Assembly: GCF_011393025.1 (NCBI RefSeq)
Contig: NZ_JAAOEO010000013.1
Coordinates: 60,259 to 124,258, forward strand
Length of the DNA: 64,000 bases
Origin: Neobacillus terrae
GTDB lineage: Bacteria > Bacillota > Bacilli > Bacillales > Cytobacillaceae
Direction of reading: 5' to 3'
The position numbers and the translations under genes are program-made. Within the stretch, counting starts at the first letter, position 1, and every line of letters begins with the position of its first letter. Shown here piece after piece: positions 9,504-18,232 of the stretch. Under the pieces are notes generated by a model. It saw only the letters and a program-made list of their open reading frames with translations, was not told where the DNA came from and searched no databases.

Positions 9504-9923
9504 TTATTTAGCTGTGTCTGTTGAAAGCTGCCAGGTGACCCCGAATTTGTCGGTTAGCTGACCATAGGATGGGCTCCAAAAAGTTGGCTGGAGTTCCATT
9601 ATTACCTTTCCGCCCTCTTTCAACTTCTCATAAACTTCCTTTGTCGTTTCCGGATTATCAAACAAAACAGCTATTGATACTTGGTCACCAACCTGATAAG
9701 GATTGCCAGGGAAGGTATCTGAAAGCATGAGGTTAAAATCCCCAGCCTTCAATTGAGCATTTAATACAAGATTTTTTACACTTTCCGGCTTGTCACTATT
9801 GCCTGGCATATCACCAAAGGTTTGGAGACTAACAACATTAGCTCCTAGCGCATTTTCATAAAATTTAACCGCTTCTTGTCCATTTCCGTTCATAACCAGG
9901 TAAGGATAAATATTAGTAATCAT
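9504..9923 (-). CDS. VOC superfamily protein, PhnB-like
   Basis: About 139 residues with the PhnB/glyoxalase-like pattern: YPYLVMNGNGQEAVKFYENALGA at the N-terminus, LMLSDTFPGNP in the middle and WSPSYGQLTDKFGVTWQLS at the end. The fold is the paired beta-alpha-beta-beta-beta module; the reaction is unknown. I start it at ATG 9923 because an AGGTG site is 7-8 nt upstream, rather than at 9941 where no site is seen. Confidence 0.8.
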   Translation of the reverse strand: MITNIYPYLVMNGNGQEAVKFYENALGANVVSLQTFGDMPGNSDKPESVKNLVLNAQLKAGDFNLMLSDTFPGNPYQVGDQVSIAVLFDNPETTKEVYEKLKEGGKVIMELQPTFWSPSYGQLTDKFGVTWQLSTDTAK

Positions 9924-10000
9924 TAAGAAACACCTCTCCATTCAAATTCCACTATATAGTTTCTATTATTGTTAAGCATATTCCTTCATAAACTTAAAAA

Positions 10001-10027
10001 AGAAAAAACCTGCAGAACTTCTGCAGG
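10001..10027 (-). terminator. Intrinsic terminator
   Basis: CCTGCAGAA (10009-10017) pairs with TTCTGCAGG (10019-10027); GGTTTTTTCTT follows on the minus strand. It would have ended the nucleoside phosphorylase transcript and may now end the phosphorylase operon. Confidence 0.8.
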
Positions 10028-10028
10028 C

Positions 10029-10250
10029 TTACTTTAAGGAAGCAAGTGCGTTTAAAGCAATGATCGTTTCCGCTTTAATTGCTTTTTGAACCTTGTCGGT
10101 GTGAGGATTATAGTTTTCTAGCAAATCTGAATCGGCAAAGCCATCTATCGCCAAAATAGAACCTGCCCTGACTCCCCGCAGCGAGGCAATGATAAATAGA
10201 GCAGATTTCTCCATCTCCACAGCCTTTACCCCGGCAATTGCGATTCTCGC
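10029..10250 (-). pseudogene. Nucleoside phosphorylase remnant, C-terminal stump
   Basis: The frame reads RIAIAGVKAVEMEKSALF, then IASLRGVRAGSILAIDG and a typical C-terminal helix (VQKAIKAETIIALNALASLK). This is the last ~74 residues of a uridine/purine nucleoside phosphorylase (PNP_UDP family, normally about 240-260 residues), with the phosphate and nucleoside site segment VEME retained. A TAG at 10251-10253 closes the frame upstream and no matching N-terminal part is seen before beta-phosphoglucomutase at 10355. The gene has lost about two thirds of its length and cannot be active. Confidence 0.8.
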
Positions 10251-10354
10251 CTAACCGAACAGGAGCACAAAACAGGTAAGCTATTTCTCCGGTGGATGTC
10301 CACACACAATAACCCGCTTCGGCAATTGATCAGAATTTACTACTAAATTACTAA

Positions 10355-11023
10355 TTATCTTTCAGTGGTAAAAGCTGCTTTTATCTCATCCCAGAGGAGT
10401 TCCTTTGTAGCAGTTACCTGCAAATCACTTCCTTCAAGGTTTCCTACTCCTACCGCAAACATCCCGCTGGCTTTAATGGCCTTTATTCCGGCTGCGGCAT
10501 CCTCGACGCCGATTGAATATAAAGGATTTGCACCAAGCCCAGCACAAGCAGTAAGAAAGATCTCCGGATCTGGCTTTGATTTTTTAATTTTTGCCGCATC
10601 AGCAATATAGTCAAATTCATTTTGGAGCTGTAATGCATTTAAAACAGTTTCTGCATTTTTAGAAACAGACGCCAGTCCAATCGGAATTCCATCAGCTTTA
10701 ATATCCGCAATTAATTCCAAAATTCCTGGCAGTACATCAGAGGGTGTTAATTCCTTTAAAAAATCACAGTAATGAAGGTTCTTCCTGCCAGCCATTTCCT
10801 CTTTTTCTGCAAGTGTGAAATCATCCTGACGGTTTCCCTCTTGTAAAATCAGTTCCAAGGAATCCATCCGGCTGACTCCTTTTAACCGTTCATTAAACTT
10901 TTCATCTATTTTTATGCCAAGTTCTTCAGCAAGCTGTTTCCAGGCCAAATAATGATAATGGGCTGTATCTGTGATGACACCATCAAGGTCAAATACGACT
11001 GCCTCTATCCCATTTTTATTCAT
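10355..11023 (-). CDS. pgmB: Beta-phosphoglucomutase
   Basis: HAD-superfamily protein of 222 residues. The catalytic loop is VVFDLDGVITDT, with the nucleophile Asp12 and acid/base Asp14. A cap domain follows (HYLAWKQLAEELG, ERLKGVSRMDSLELIL), then GLASVSKNA and KIKKSKPDPEIFL with the core Lys, and VGVEDAAAGI. It interconverts beta-glucose 1-phosphate and glucose 6-phosphate, exactly what is needed after the inverting GH65 phosphorylase immediately upstream (34 bp). It is the last intact gene of the operon. AGGGGGA lies 7 nt before the ATG. Confidence 0.93.
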   Translation of the reverse strand: MNKNGIEAVVFDLDGVITDTAHYHYLAWKQLAEELGIKIDEKFNERLKGVSRMDSLELILQEGNRQDDFTLAEKEEMAGRKNLHYCDFLKELTPSDVLPGILELIADIKADGIPIGLASVSKNAETVLNALQLQNEFDYIADAAKIKKSKPDPEIFLTACAGLGANPLYSIGVEDAAAGIKAIKASGMFAVGVGNLEGSDLQVTATKELLWDEIKAAFTTER

Positions 11024-11057
11024 TTCCCATTCCCCCTTGATTAAACACTGATTCTTT

Positions 11058-13277
11058 TTATAGATTCACTTCTATTTCCTCATTAACCAAATATTCATTT
11101 CCATTGATTTCAACTGTTAGGGCTGGACCGGAAATTAAAGTTACTGCCACTTGATTAGGAGTAAGCAAAATTTCTAGACGTGATCCCCTGCAATAGAATG
11201 GAAATGACATTTTTGACCAATCAGCTGGCAGTTTTGGATTAATTGATAGAGTATTATTTTTTAAGATAACGTTTGCAAACCCAAATACACCTGCAAGCCA
11301 GACGGAACCCAGAGATGCTGCATGGATTCCTTCATCTGAGGAATGCGGATTTGGACCTAAATCTATTAAACAGGCTTCCTGGAAGAAGCGGTAGGCTGCT
11401 TCCATATCTCCACAGCGTGCTGCAACAATCGCATGTATGGCCTTGCTGAGTGATGAATCGTGAATAGTATGCTTTTCATAATAATGAAGGTTCTTTGCCA
11501 CAATATCAGCAGGGAACAGATCAGGGAATAAATACAGAAGCATAACGGTATCCGCTTGCTTTAATATTTGCATTTCATTTACTTCCTGGCGGGAATAGTC
11601 CAATAGAATAGCCTGGCTTCCCTGTTTTTCTTTATATTTTGCTAGATCAATTTCCGGTTTATTTAAAAACGTATCATCCTGAGGAATAATTCCCTCTTTA
11701 TTTGGAACCGGCAAATATAAACGGTTTAAAAAGTCATTGCCCCGTTCGATGAGTTCTCCGTCTTGATCCCCGTATTTCCCCATAAAGAAAAGAGTCTGTT
11801 TGACATTAAAATAAGCCATATAGTTGGTATAGGCATTGTTGTCAATATGCTCGGTGTATTCATCCGGACCAATAACATCTTTAATCGAGAACTGTCCGTC
11901 TTCTTCAACAGCACGGCTAAGCCAAAAACGGCTTGTCTCTTTTAAAAGGGAAAGTCCTTCTTTTTTCATAAAATCTTCATCTTTTGTATTTTCAAAGTAC
12001 TGAACAACTGCAAAAGCAATATCAGCGACAATATGATGTTCCGCTATAGCTGATGCTACCTTTTGGCGTATACCTGTCCTAATGTTAATCGCGGCAAATT
12101 CAGGTGTCTCTTCTTCTCCGGAAAATGCACTTTCCCATGGAAACAGGGCCCCTTCATATCCATTCAGCTGTGCCTTTTCCTTTGCCTGCTGCAGATGCAA
12201 ATATCTATAGGTTAATAGCTTCTTAGCTGTTTTTGGTTCAGTAAAAAGGTGAAAGGGTGCAATAAAGATTTCCGTGTCCCAAAAAACATGCCCTTTATAG
12301 CCTTCACCGGTCAATCCTTTCGCTCCCACACTAAAGCGTTGATCATGGGCAGGAGTCATAATCTCCATGTGATAAAGGGCAAAATCCATGGCTGTCTGAT
12401 CAAATTCATTTTCGGATACAATAGATACCCGCTTCTTATGCCAAAACTCCTGCCATTTGAAGGCTGACTTTTCAAGCAGTGTATCATAACCATCCAGTAA
12501 GGTCTCTTCTATTAATTGGAACGCATCCTTCTCCGGATCGTTTACACCTTGATCAAGCGAAGTGAACAATGCACCTGCTTTTTCTATGATAAATGGTTGG
12601 TTTTTTTTGATTTCGTGTTTAATCGATGTTAAAAGCTGACGATTTTTTGCAGAGAAATTGACATCAGTCTCACCCTGAAAAGTACAAGCCGCTGCCAGTG
12701 AAATCCTATGGGAAGACTCAGTTGTCTGATAAACCCCCTGCATGATTTTCTCATTATAAATACGGACTTTCTCCTCAATAAGATGCTGCTTTCCAAAGTT
12801 AGTCTGCTGTGCGTCGATACCTGTGACAATTTTTAAGACAGCGTCATTATCCAGGCTGGTAATCGTCACTTTGGAGGCCAACAAGTGCAGATTTTCCTTC
12901 GATACGAATCGCTGAAAAACAATCTGAAAACGCAATCCTTTAATTTCCCATAAAATTTCTCTCTTTACTTCTCCAGTTGCGAGAATTAATTCACGTGTGT
13001 AAGAATGGATCTTACCGTTTAACAAGGAAAAAGTGTCTCCGTTTATTTCGATTTTAAAGCCTGATATATCAGGAAGATTCACTAACTCCGAGGTCTCATT
13101 TACGGTTGCTTTATTATAAATTCCTGCAATATAAAGACCGCGGGTTTGCCCCGCGTAATCTTCTTCATGGGCAGCCCGGAGCCCAAGATATCCATTTCCC
13201 ATTGCCATTAAGCTTGCAAACTTATTAAGTGAATGTAAATCAAATTTATCTTCCACTATTTTTCGGCCTTTTTTCAT
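11058..13277 (-). CDS. GH65 alpha-glucoside phosphorylase (maltose/kojibiose phosphorylase family)
   Basis: The 739-residue product has the GH65 layout: N-terminal beta-sandwich (MGNGYLGLRAA near the start), the GHVFWDTEIF segment before the catalytic barrel, and the IGPDEYTEHIDNNAYTN block whose Glu (about residue 472) is the general acid. Such enzymes invert an alpha-glucoside with phosphate to give beta-glucose 1-phosphate, matching the downstream pgmB. The bond (alpha-1,4, 1,3, 1,2 or to a non-sugar) cannot be told. ATG 13277 is chosen over the upstream frame opening at 13385: it overlaps the preceding stop as ATGA, indicating translational coupling. Confidence 0.88.
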   Translation of the reverse strand: MKKGRKIVEDKFDLHSLNKFASLMAMGNGYLGLRAAHEEDYAGQTRGLYIAGIYNKATVNETSELVNLPDISGFKIEINGDTFSLLNGKIHSYTRELILATGEVKREILWEIKGLRFQIVFQRFVSKENLHLLASKVTITSLDNDAVLKIVTGIDAQQTNFGKQHLIEEKVRIYNEKIMQGVYQTTESSHRISLAAACTFQGETDVNFSAKNRQLLTSIKHEIKKNQPFIIEKAGALFTSLDQGVNDPEKDAFQLIEETLLDGYDTLLEKSAFKWQEFWHKKRVSIVSENEFDQTAMDFALYHMEIMTPAHDQRFSVGAKGLTGEGYKGHVFWDTEIFIAPFHLFTEPKTAKKLLTYRYLHLQQAKEKAQLNGYEGALFPWESAFSGEEETPEFAAINIRTGIRQKVASAIAEHHIVADIAFAVVQYFENTKDEDFMKKEGLSLLKETSRFWLSRAVEEDGQFSIKDVIGPDEYTEHIDNNAYTNYMAYFNVKQTLFFMGKYGDQDGELIERGNDFLNRLYLPVPNKEGIIPQDDTFLNKPEIDLAKYKEKQGSQAILLDYSRQEVNEMQILKQADTVMLLYLFPDLFPADIVAKNLHYYEKHTIHDSSLSKAIHAIVAARCGDMEAAYRFFQEACLIDLGPNPHSSDEGIHAASLGSVWLAGVFGFANVILKNNTLSINPKLPADWSKMSFPFYCRGSRLEILLTPNQVAVTLISGPALTVEINGNEYLVNEEIEVNL

Positions 13278-14317
13278 AAGGATATACTCACACCCTTCTC
13301 TGCAGATAGATAGAGTGCTTCGACTAGCTGCTGGATGATGTACCCCTGTTTCCCGTCTGCTACCATGACGTTCTTGCCTAAACATTTATCCACAAAGGCT
13401 GCCATACTTTTCTGATGGCGGTTTGAACTCGGGTCTGCCTCCGGCCTATTTTCAAGAAGGACCAATTCGCCTTCGTGATCTGTATAAATTTGCGCCGGGA
13501 AAAGCGAGGCGCCTGCCCGTTCTCCGCAGAACTCTACATTCATGATGGAGGATTCCTTTATATTTAAAGCAAATGAAGTTTCGATTTGTAATAGTCCGCC
13601 ATCTTTAAACTCAATGAACCCAAAAAAGGAGTCCTCAACCTCGTATTTTGATGGATCCCATTCCCCAAATGTTCCCTTCGACTTTTTGTTCCCTATTTTT
13701 TGAAACATTTTTGCTGTGACCTTCTCTACTTCAGGGTAACCAAGAACATATAAAGCAGCATCCAGCATGTGAACTCCTATATCAATTAAAGGGCCGCCGC
13801 CTTGCGCTTCTTTATTGGTAAAGCTGCCCCAGCCTGGAACTCCGCTGCGTCGCAATGCCTGTGCTTTTACCACATAAATATCCCCAAACACACCCTCGTT
13901 TACTTTTTCTCTTAAAAGTGTCGCATCATCTGAAAACCGATGATGAAAATTATAGGCAAGTACCCGATTATTCTTTTCAGCCGTCTCCATCATCATTCTT
14001 GCTTCTTCTGATTTAATGGCAGGAGGTTTCTCACACATTACATCACAGCCAGCCTCTAATGCCTGCATAACATGTTCGAAATGAAAACGGTTTGGCGAGC
14101 AGATACTCACGATATCCGGATTTTCCCTGGCATACATTTCAGCAGCATCGGTATAGTATCGAGGGATTCCATTTCTTTCAGCGAAATTTCTCGCACTATC
14201 GGCATGGCGGCTTACAACGGCTACAATCTCAACTTCTTCCCGCGTTTTATAGTAGGCTGCATGAACATTTTCAGCGATCTGCCCACCGCCAATTATGGCA
14301 ACTTTCTTTTTAACCAC
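13274..14317 (-). CDS. Gfo/Idh/MocA-family oxidoreductase
   Basis: 347 residues with an N-terminal Rossmann fold (VAIIGGGQIAENVHAA), the family EKPPAI motif near residue 97 and the catalytic-face segment GGGPLIDIGVHMLDAALYVLG near 170. These NAD(P)-dependent enzymes oxidise or reduce sugars and polyols; some act on C3 of glucosides. It sits between an epimerase-like TIM barrel gene (13 bp upstream) and GH65 (4-bp overlap), so it probably modifies the same substrate or its aglycone. Start is GTG with GAGAGGAG 7 nt upstream. Confidence 0.85.
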   Translation of the reverse strand: MVKKKVAIIGGGQIAENVHAAYYKTREEVEIVAVVSRHADSARNFAERNGIPRYYTDAAEMYARENPDIVSICSPNRFHFEHVMQALEAGCDVMCEKPPAIKSEEARMMMETAEKNNRVLAYNFHHRFSDDATLLREKVNEGVFGDIYVVKAQALRRSGVPGWGSFTNKEAQGGGPLIDIGVHMLDAALYVLGYPEVEKVTAKMFQKIGNKKSKGTFGEWDPSKYEVEDSFFGFIEFKDGGLLQIETSFALNIKESSIMNVEFCGERAGASLFPAQIYTDHEGELVLLENRPEADPSSNRHQKSMAAFVDKCLGKNVMVADGKQGYIIQQLVEALYLSAEKGVSISL

Positions 14318-14330
14318 GACGAAACTCCTC

Positions 14331-15125
14331 TCAAGTTAATGAAGCTCTAAGATGGTGCAATGCAGCAAGATATTCGGATTCAGGATCATTACCGCGAATA
14401 CGGCATTCAAGAGTTAAGAAACCATCATAACCGTCTTCCTTTAATTGATTAAAGTGCTTTCTGAAATCCAATGATCCGCTTCCAGGCTGAAAGCGATGAT
14501 TATCGGCAAGGTGAATGTGTCCAATTAAATCACGATTCTTGTGTAATGCCTCTGAAATATCGTCCTCTTCAATGTTCATATGATAAAAATCAGCAATAAT
14601 TTTTACATTTTTAAAATTGTTTTCTTCTATATAACGGCGTGCATCTGCTAAAGTATTAATCATATGATCCTGATAACGGTTTAGCGGTTCAAGGAAAATG
14701 GTTGTACCTGTTTCCTCCGCCACTTTATCAAGATATACAAGTGATTGCATTACCGCTTTTCGGTCTCCTGCAAGGCTTCTAGGTGAAACCATAGGAGGAA
14801 GACGGAAGGTAAACATTCCCCATGCTGCAGGTACCACGATCCCTTTTCCGCCTACTTCTTTTAATGCTTCAAGGATTTTTTTGATTTCTGCCAATCCATT
14901 AAGCCTGCGTTCTTCAATAAAGTCTCCGATCCAGCCATTATAGCCGCCGCAAGCGGTTGTAACTGGCAAACCTGTTTCCTGAATCGCTTCTTTTACCTCT
15001 TCTATATGGTCCACTAGTAGTTTTCCATCAATTTCAAAGCCTTCAAAGCCAGCTTCCTTTAAATATATAAATTTTTCTTTGATGTTTTCCGGAAAAAATG
15101 CCTGGTTCTGTGTACCAATTCTCAT
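14331..15125 (-). CDS. Sugar phosphate isomerase/epimerase-like TIM barrel protein
   Basis: 264 residues of the AP-endonuclease-2/xylose-isomerase-like TIM barrel family (IolE-like). Metal-ligand segments are visible in order: FLEPLNRY, IADFYHMNIEED, GHIHLADNHRFQPGSG and TLECRIRG. Family members isomerise, epimerise, dehydrate or cleave keto-sugars and inosose. Immediately upstream of the Gfo/Idh/MocA gene, it may act on a keto intermediate made by that enzyme. AAAGGAGG lies before the ATG. Confidence 0.83.
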   Translation of the reverse strand: MRIGTQNQAFFPENIKEKFIYLKEAGFEGFEIDGKLLVDHIEEVKEAIQETGLPVTTACGGYNGWIGDFIEERRLNGLAEIKKILEALKEVGGKGIVVPAAWGMFTFRLPPMVSPRSLAGDRKAVMQSLVYLDKVAEETGTTIFLEPLNRYQDHMINTLADARRYIEENNFKNVKIIADFYHMNIEEDDISEALHKNRDLIGHIHLADNHRFQPGSGSLDFRKHFNQLKEDGYDGFLTLECRIRGNDPESEYLAALHHLRASLT

Positions 15126-15205
15126 TGATTTTTCCTCCTTTTTCCCTAAAGCAGTCTTAATTAGCCTACAATAAACAAGGGGCCGGACAATGCCGGCCAG
15201 TTGTT

Positions 15206-16261
15206 TTACTTTTTATATTCAATACCCATCTTAATGCTCAGCTCTGGATGCTGGTCTACATATTCCATATAAGCCTCGGCACTTTCCTTGAATGGTACAA
15301 CTGGATCAATAATATCCTCGCAATCAAGGTAACCATTCATAAGCAATTCCCAGCAGGTATCTTCAATACGCTTACGGTTCCAGCGCGGATAGTCCGGATT
15401 TGGCTCACTTGCAGCACGTGAGAAGACAATTTTAGCATTATTAAAATGAGCTTCCCGCCCAAAGTTTATTTCTGTTAATGGTTTTGCGAAAGCAACATAT
15501 GAAATCGTACCGCCATAAGCGATTCCTCTTAATGCATCCTGAAGAGCCGCTGCGTTTCCACTCGTTTCTATAATTGAATCTGCTCCCAATTTATTGGTCA
15601 GCTTTTTCACTTCATAACCTACGTCACAGGATGTTGGATCGAAACAAACATCTGCTCCGTGCCGAAGCGCGATATCACGACGGTGGCTAAGAGGATCTAC
15701 ACCTACAACAATACTTGCACCCGCTTTTTTAGCCAGCTGAATAGCAATCTGCCCAATTGCTCCAAGTCCCACAACAACAACGTAATCACCAGCACGAACA
15801 TGCGCATCACGAACGCCGCTCATAGCAAACTGTGCAGGGTCATAGCAAACTGCGTTTTGCCATTTAGCACCTTCAGGCATTTTACGAAGTCTGTGATTAT
15901 CAACAGCATTAACAATAACGGTTTCCATGATAGGACCATATGTGCAGACTGTTTCGCCAATCTGATAATCCTTTACCTCACTGCCTGCTTCCACAATTTT
16001 GCCGACTACCATATTACCAAGCTGAAACTCCCCGAAGACAATCCCTGGTGCAGAACCTTCTTCACGGGGAAGGAACATGCGCCATTCTTCATCAAAATTT
16101 TCATTCATAAAAGGAGTCAGGCCGCGGAAGTCCACTACCTCAGTACCGTGTTTAGGAGAGGCAAATTCCACCTCTATTTTTACTTCGTTCGGCTGCACCT
16201 GACGATCTTCATATTCTAAAAATCCAGCTTCTCTTGGTGCTACAGCAACTAACTTTTTCAT
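15206..16261 (-). CDS. Medium-chain dehydrogenase/reductase, sugar or polyol type
   Basis: About 351 residues. The dinucleotide-binding motif VVGLGAIGQIAIQLAKKAGA is clear, with an acidic VGVD at the next strand (NAD preference likely). The usual GHE zinc motif and the four structural-zinc cysteines are not recognisable, so it may be zinc-independent or divergent. It lies between the ABC permeases and the epimerase gene and probably oxidises the imported sugar or its polyol part. ATG 16261 (MKKLVAVAP) is preferred because GAGAGGAAG lies upstream; the frame opens at 16300 without such a site. Confidence 0.78.
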   Translation of the reverse strand: MKKLVAVAPREAGFLEYEDRQVQPNEVKIEVEFASPKHGTEVVDFRGLTPFMNENFDEEWRMFLPREEGSAPGIVFGEFQLGNMVVGKIVEAGSEVKDYQIGETVCTYGPIMETVIVNAVDNHRLRKMPEGAKWQNAVCYDPAQFAMSGVRDAHVRAGDYVVVVGLGAIGQIAIQLAKKAGASIVVGVDPLSHRRDIALRHGADVCFDPTSCDVGYEVKKLTNKLGADSIIETSGNAAALQDALRGIAYGGTISYVAFAKPLTEINFGREAHFNNAKIVFSRAASEPNPDYPRWNRKRIEDTCWELLMNGYLDCEDIIDPVVPFKESAEAYMEYVDQHPELSIKMGIEYKK

Positions 16262-16321
16262 GACTTCATTACTTCCTCTCAAATTATATAATGTTGACAT
16301 TTTTATTTATGGAAGATTCTA

Positions 16322-17176
16322 TTAACCTTTTACCCCGCCCTCGGTGAGGTTGCCTTTAATAAAGTGCTCAGAAATGGCATACATAATAACAACCGGTAAT
16401 GCTGTTACAAGTGATGCCGCCATCATTCTGCCCCATACATAATCTGGTGTACTGAATAATGAATTTAGACCGATTGGCAATGTAAAGTTTGCTGAGTCCG
16501 ATAAAAAAATGGATGCAAACAAGTAATCGTTCCAAGCAATCATAAAGGAATAGACAAACACTGATATGATTCCTGAAATAGATAAAGGAATGATGATATA
16601 GAAAATAATCTGGATCCGGTTAAGCCCGTCAATCATCGCCGCTTCTTCTAAATCATCCGGAATCGTGTCAAAGTAGCTTTTCAGCATAAAAATCGCTGTT
16701 GGCAATGTTTGAACAATCATCGTGATAATGAGGGATGTTTTTGTATCGTACAATCCCAAACCGGAAATGATTTTAAATAATGGAACGACAAGCAGGATTC
16801 CTGAGAACATATAAACTGTATAAAAGCTTGCATTAATGGTAACGCGGCCTTTAAATTTTAATTTTGATAAGGCATAGGCACCAAATATCCCAATTGCCAC
16901 GGATAAGATAGATGCCGTAAGTGATACGAACAAGCTGTTTTTAAAATAAGCAAGATATGGGAAGATATCCGGATTGAAAATATCTATATAATGCTGGAAT
17001 GTCCACTTCTCCGGAAAGAACGTCGGAGTTGTCGATACGGCCTCCCTGGACGTTTTAAAGGAAGTCATCAGCATGATAAAAAACGGGAATAACGAAACAG
17101 CCAATAGGGCGATAAGTCCAATATAGAAGGATACTTTTTTTACAGCTCTATTCTTTTTCGTACTAGCCATTGCCAT
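16322..17176 (-). CDS. ABC sugar transporter permease, MalG/AraQ type
   Basis: 284 residues with six membrane segments and the EAA loop EEAAMIDGLNRIQIIFYIIIPL that docks to the ATPase. It is the second permease of the importer whose binding protein is at 18233-19534, and it overlaps the preceding permease gene by 14 bp. No ATPase is encoded in the operon, so a shared MsmX-type ATPase elsewhere is expected, as is usual in Bacillaceae CUT1 importers. Confidence 0.92.
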   Translation of the reverse strand: MAMASTKKNRAVKKVSFYIGLIALLAVSLFPFFIMLMTSFKTSREAVSTTPTFFPEKWTFQHYIDIFNPDIFPYLAYFKNSLFVSLTASILSVAIGIFGAYALSKLKFKGRVTINASFYTVYMFSGILLVVPLFKIISGLGLYDTKTSLIITMIVQTLPTAIFMLKSYFDTIPDDLEEAAMIDGLNRIQIIFYIIIPLSISGIISVFVYSFMIAWNDYLFASIFLSDSANFTLPIGLNSLFSTPDYVWGRMMAASLVTALPVVIMYAISEHFIKGNLTEGGVKG

Positions 17177-18044
17177 TTAAATTCACCCGCTTTCTGGAAA
17201 GCATAATTACAATAAAGAGAATGATGAAGAGAATCACAGATATAGATGATGCCTTGCCTAAATCGTTGAAAGCAAAAGCAGTTTTGTATAGATAAATACC
17301 TAAAATATCAACTTTATTTGTTAGCAGATATACATCTGTAAACATGTAGAACATCCAGATGGCCCTTAGTGTTATAACCGTTAATAATACAGGCATAATA
17401 GCCGGCAATGTTACAATTTTAAACTTTTCCCAGGCACTCGCTCCATCGATCTCCGCTGCTTCATATAATGTGTTATCAATGGTCTGAAGGATTGCCAGGA
17501 ACGAAATAAACGCGTAAGGAAAATACCTCCAGATTGCAAATAATACAACTAAAAGAAAACTGCTTACTGGGTTATCAAACCAAAGAGGTGCTTCTTTAAA
17601 TAGGTGAAGAACGTCTCCGCCCAAATAATTGATTACACCATAACCATTATTAAACATGTACTTCCATGCGAAAATAAGGGAAATAGATGGCGTTACATAA
17701 GACAAAATGATAATCGAACGTGCTGTCTTTCTAAATTTGAAGGGACGGTTAAAGAAGATGGCCACTGCTAAACCAAAAATCGTACTCCCCGCCACAGTAA
17801 GAACCGTATACAAAAGGGTAATCCCTAAGGATTTAAAAAACTCAGCGTCTGTCAGAATATCAATAAAATTTTTCAATCCTACAAATTTAGCACTTAATCG
17901 AGGATTTATTGGCTGGTCAAAGAAACTTATCTGTATGTTTGAAATCATTGGATACGCTACAAGTAAAAGCAGCAGGGCGAAACTTGGAAAAAGCAAAGCT
18001 AATGCCAATTTCGCATCCGATTTCTGTTTCAATTTTGTTTTCAT
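17163..18044 (-). CDS. ABC sugar transporter permease, MalF/UgpA type
   Basis: 293 residues, six membrane segments and the EAA loop YEAAEIDGASAWEKFKIVTLPAI. It pairs with the MalG-type permease downstream to form the channel for the alpha-glucoside. A CGGGAGG site precedes the ATG. It follows the binding-protein gene after a 188-bp gap that contains two stable hairpins. Confidence 0.92.
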   Translation of the reverse strand: MKTKLKQKSDAKLALALLFPSFALLLLLVAYPMISNIQISFFDQPINPRLSAKFVGLKNFIDILTDAEFFKSLGITLLYTVLTVAGSTIFGLAVAIFFNRPFKFRKTARSIIILSYVTPSISLIFAWKYMFNNGYGVINYLGGDVLHLFKEAPLWFDNPVSSFLLVVLFAIWRYFPYAFISFLAILQTIDNTLYEAAEIDGASAWEKFKIVTLPAIMPVLLTVITLRAIWMFYMFTDVYLLTNKVDILGIYLYKTAFAFNDLGKASSISVILFIILFIVIMLSRKRVNLNGNG

Positions 18045-18091
18045 GGTAACCTCCCGTGAAGTCTAATATGGCTCCATTTCAAGGATCTGCT

Positions 18092-18165
18092 CCCTAAAAA
18101 TAATAAAGTTGTTTAAAAGGAACCATTGTATTTAAAAAGTTTTAAACAACTTTACGCCTTTAGGG
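18092..18165 (-). other. Long stem-loop between binding protein and permease genes
   Basis: CCCTAAA (18092-18098) plus AAAGTTGTTTAAAA (18105-18118) pair with TTTTAAACAACTTT (18140-18153) plus TTTAGGG (18159-18165). Located between the binding-protein gene and the permeases it fits an mRNA-stabilising or partial-termination element that gives more binding protein than permease. Confidence 0.6.
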
Positions 18166-18197
18166 AACTGGCTGCTTTTTGCTCTATAAGTTACAGC

Positions 18198-18224
18198 GGG
18201 GGAACGGCGATAAGGCATTCCCCC
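18198..18224 (-). other. G/C-rich hairpin after the binding-protein gene
   Basis: GGGGGAA (18198-18204) pairs with TTCCCCC (18218-18224), 9 bp after the binding-protein stop on the minus strand. No T-run follows, so it is more likely an RNA 3'-end protector than a terminator. Confidence 0.6.
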
Positions 18225-18232
18225 GAATTGGC

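Noticed and set aside
15659..16219. 186-codon frame opposite the dehydrogenase
   Set aside because: Antisense shadow; composition unlike a real protein and no ribosome site.
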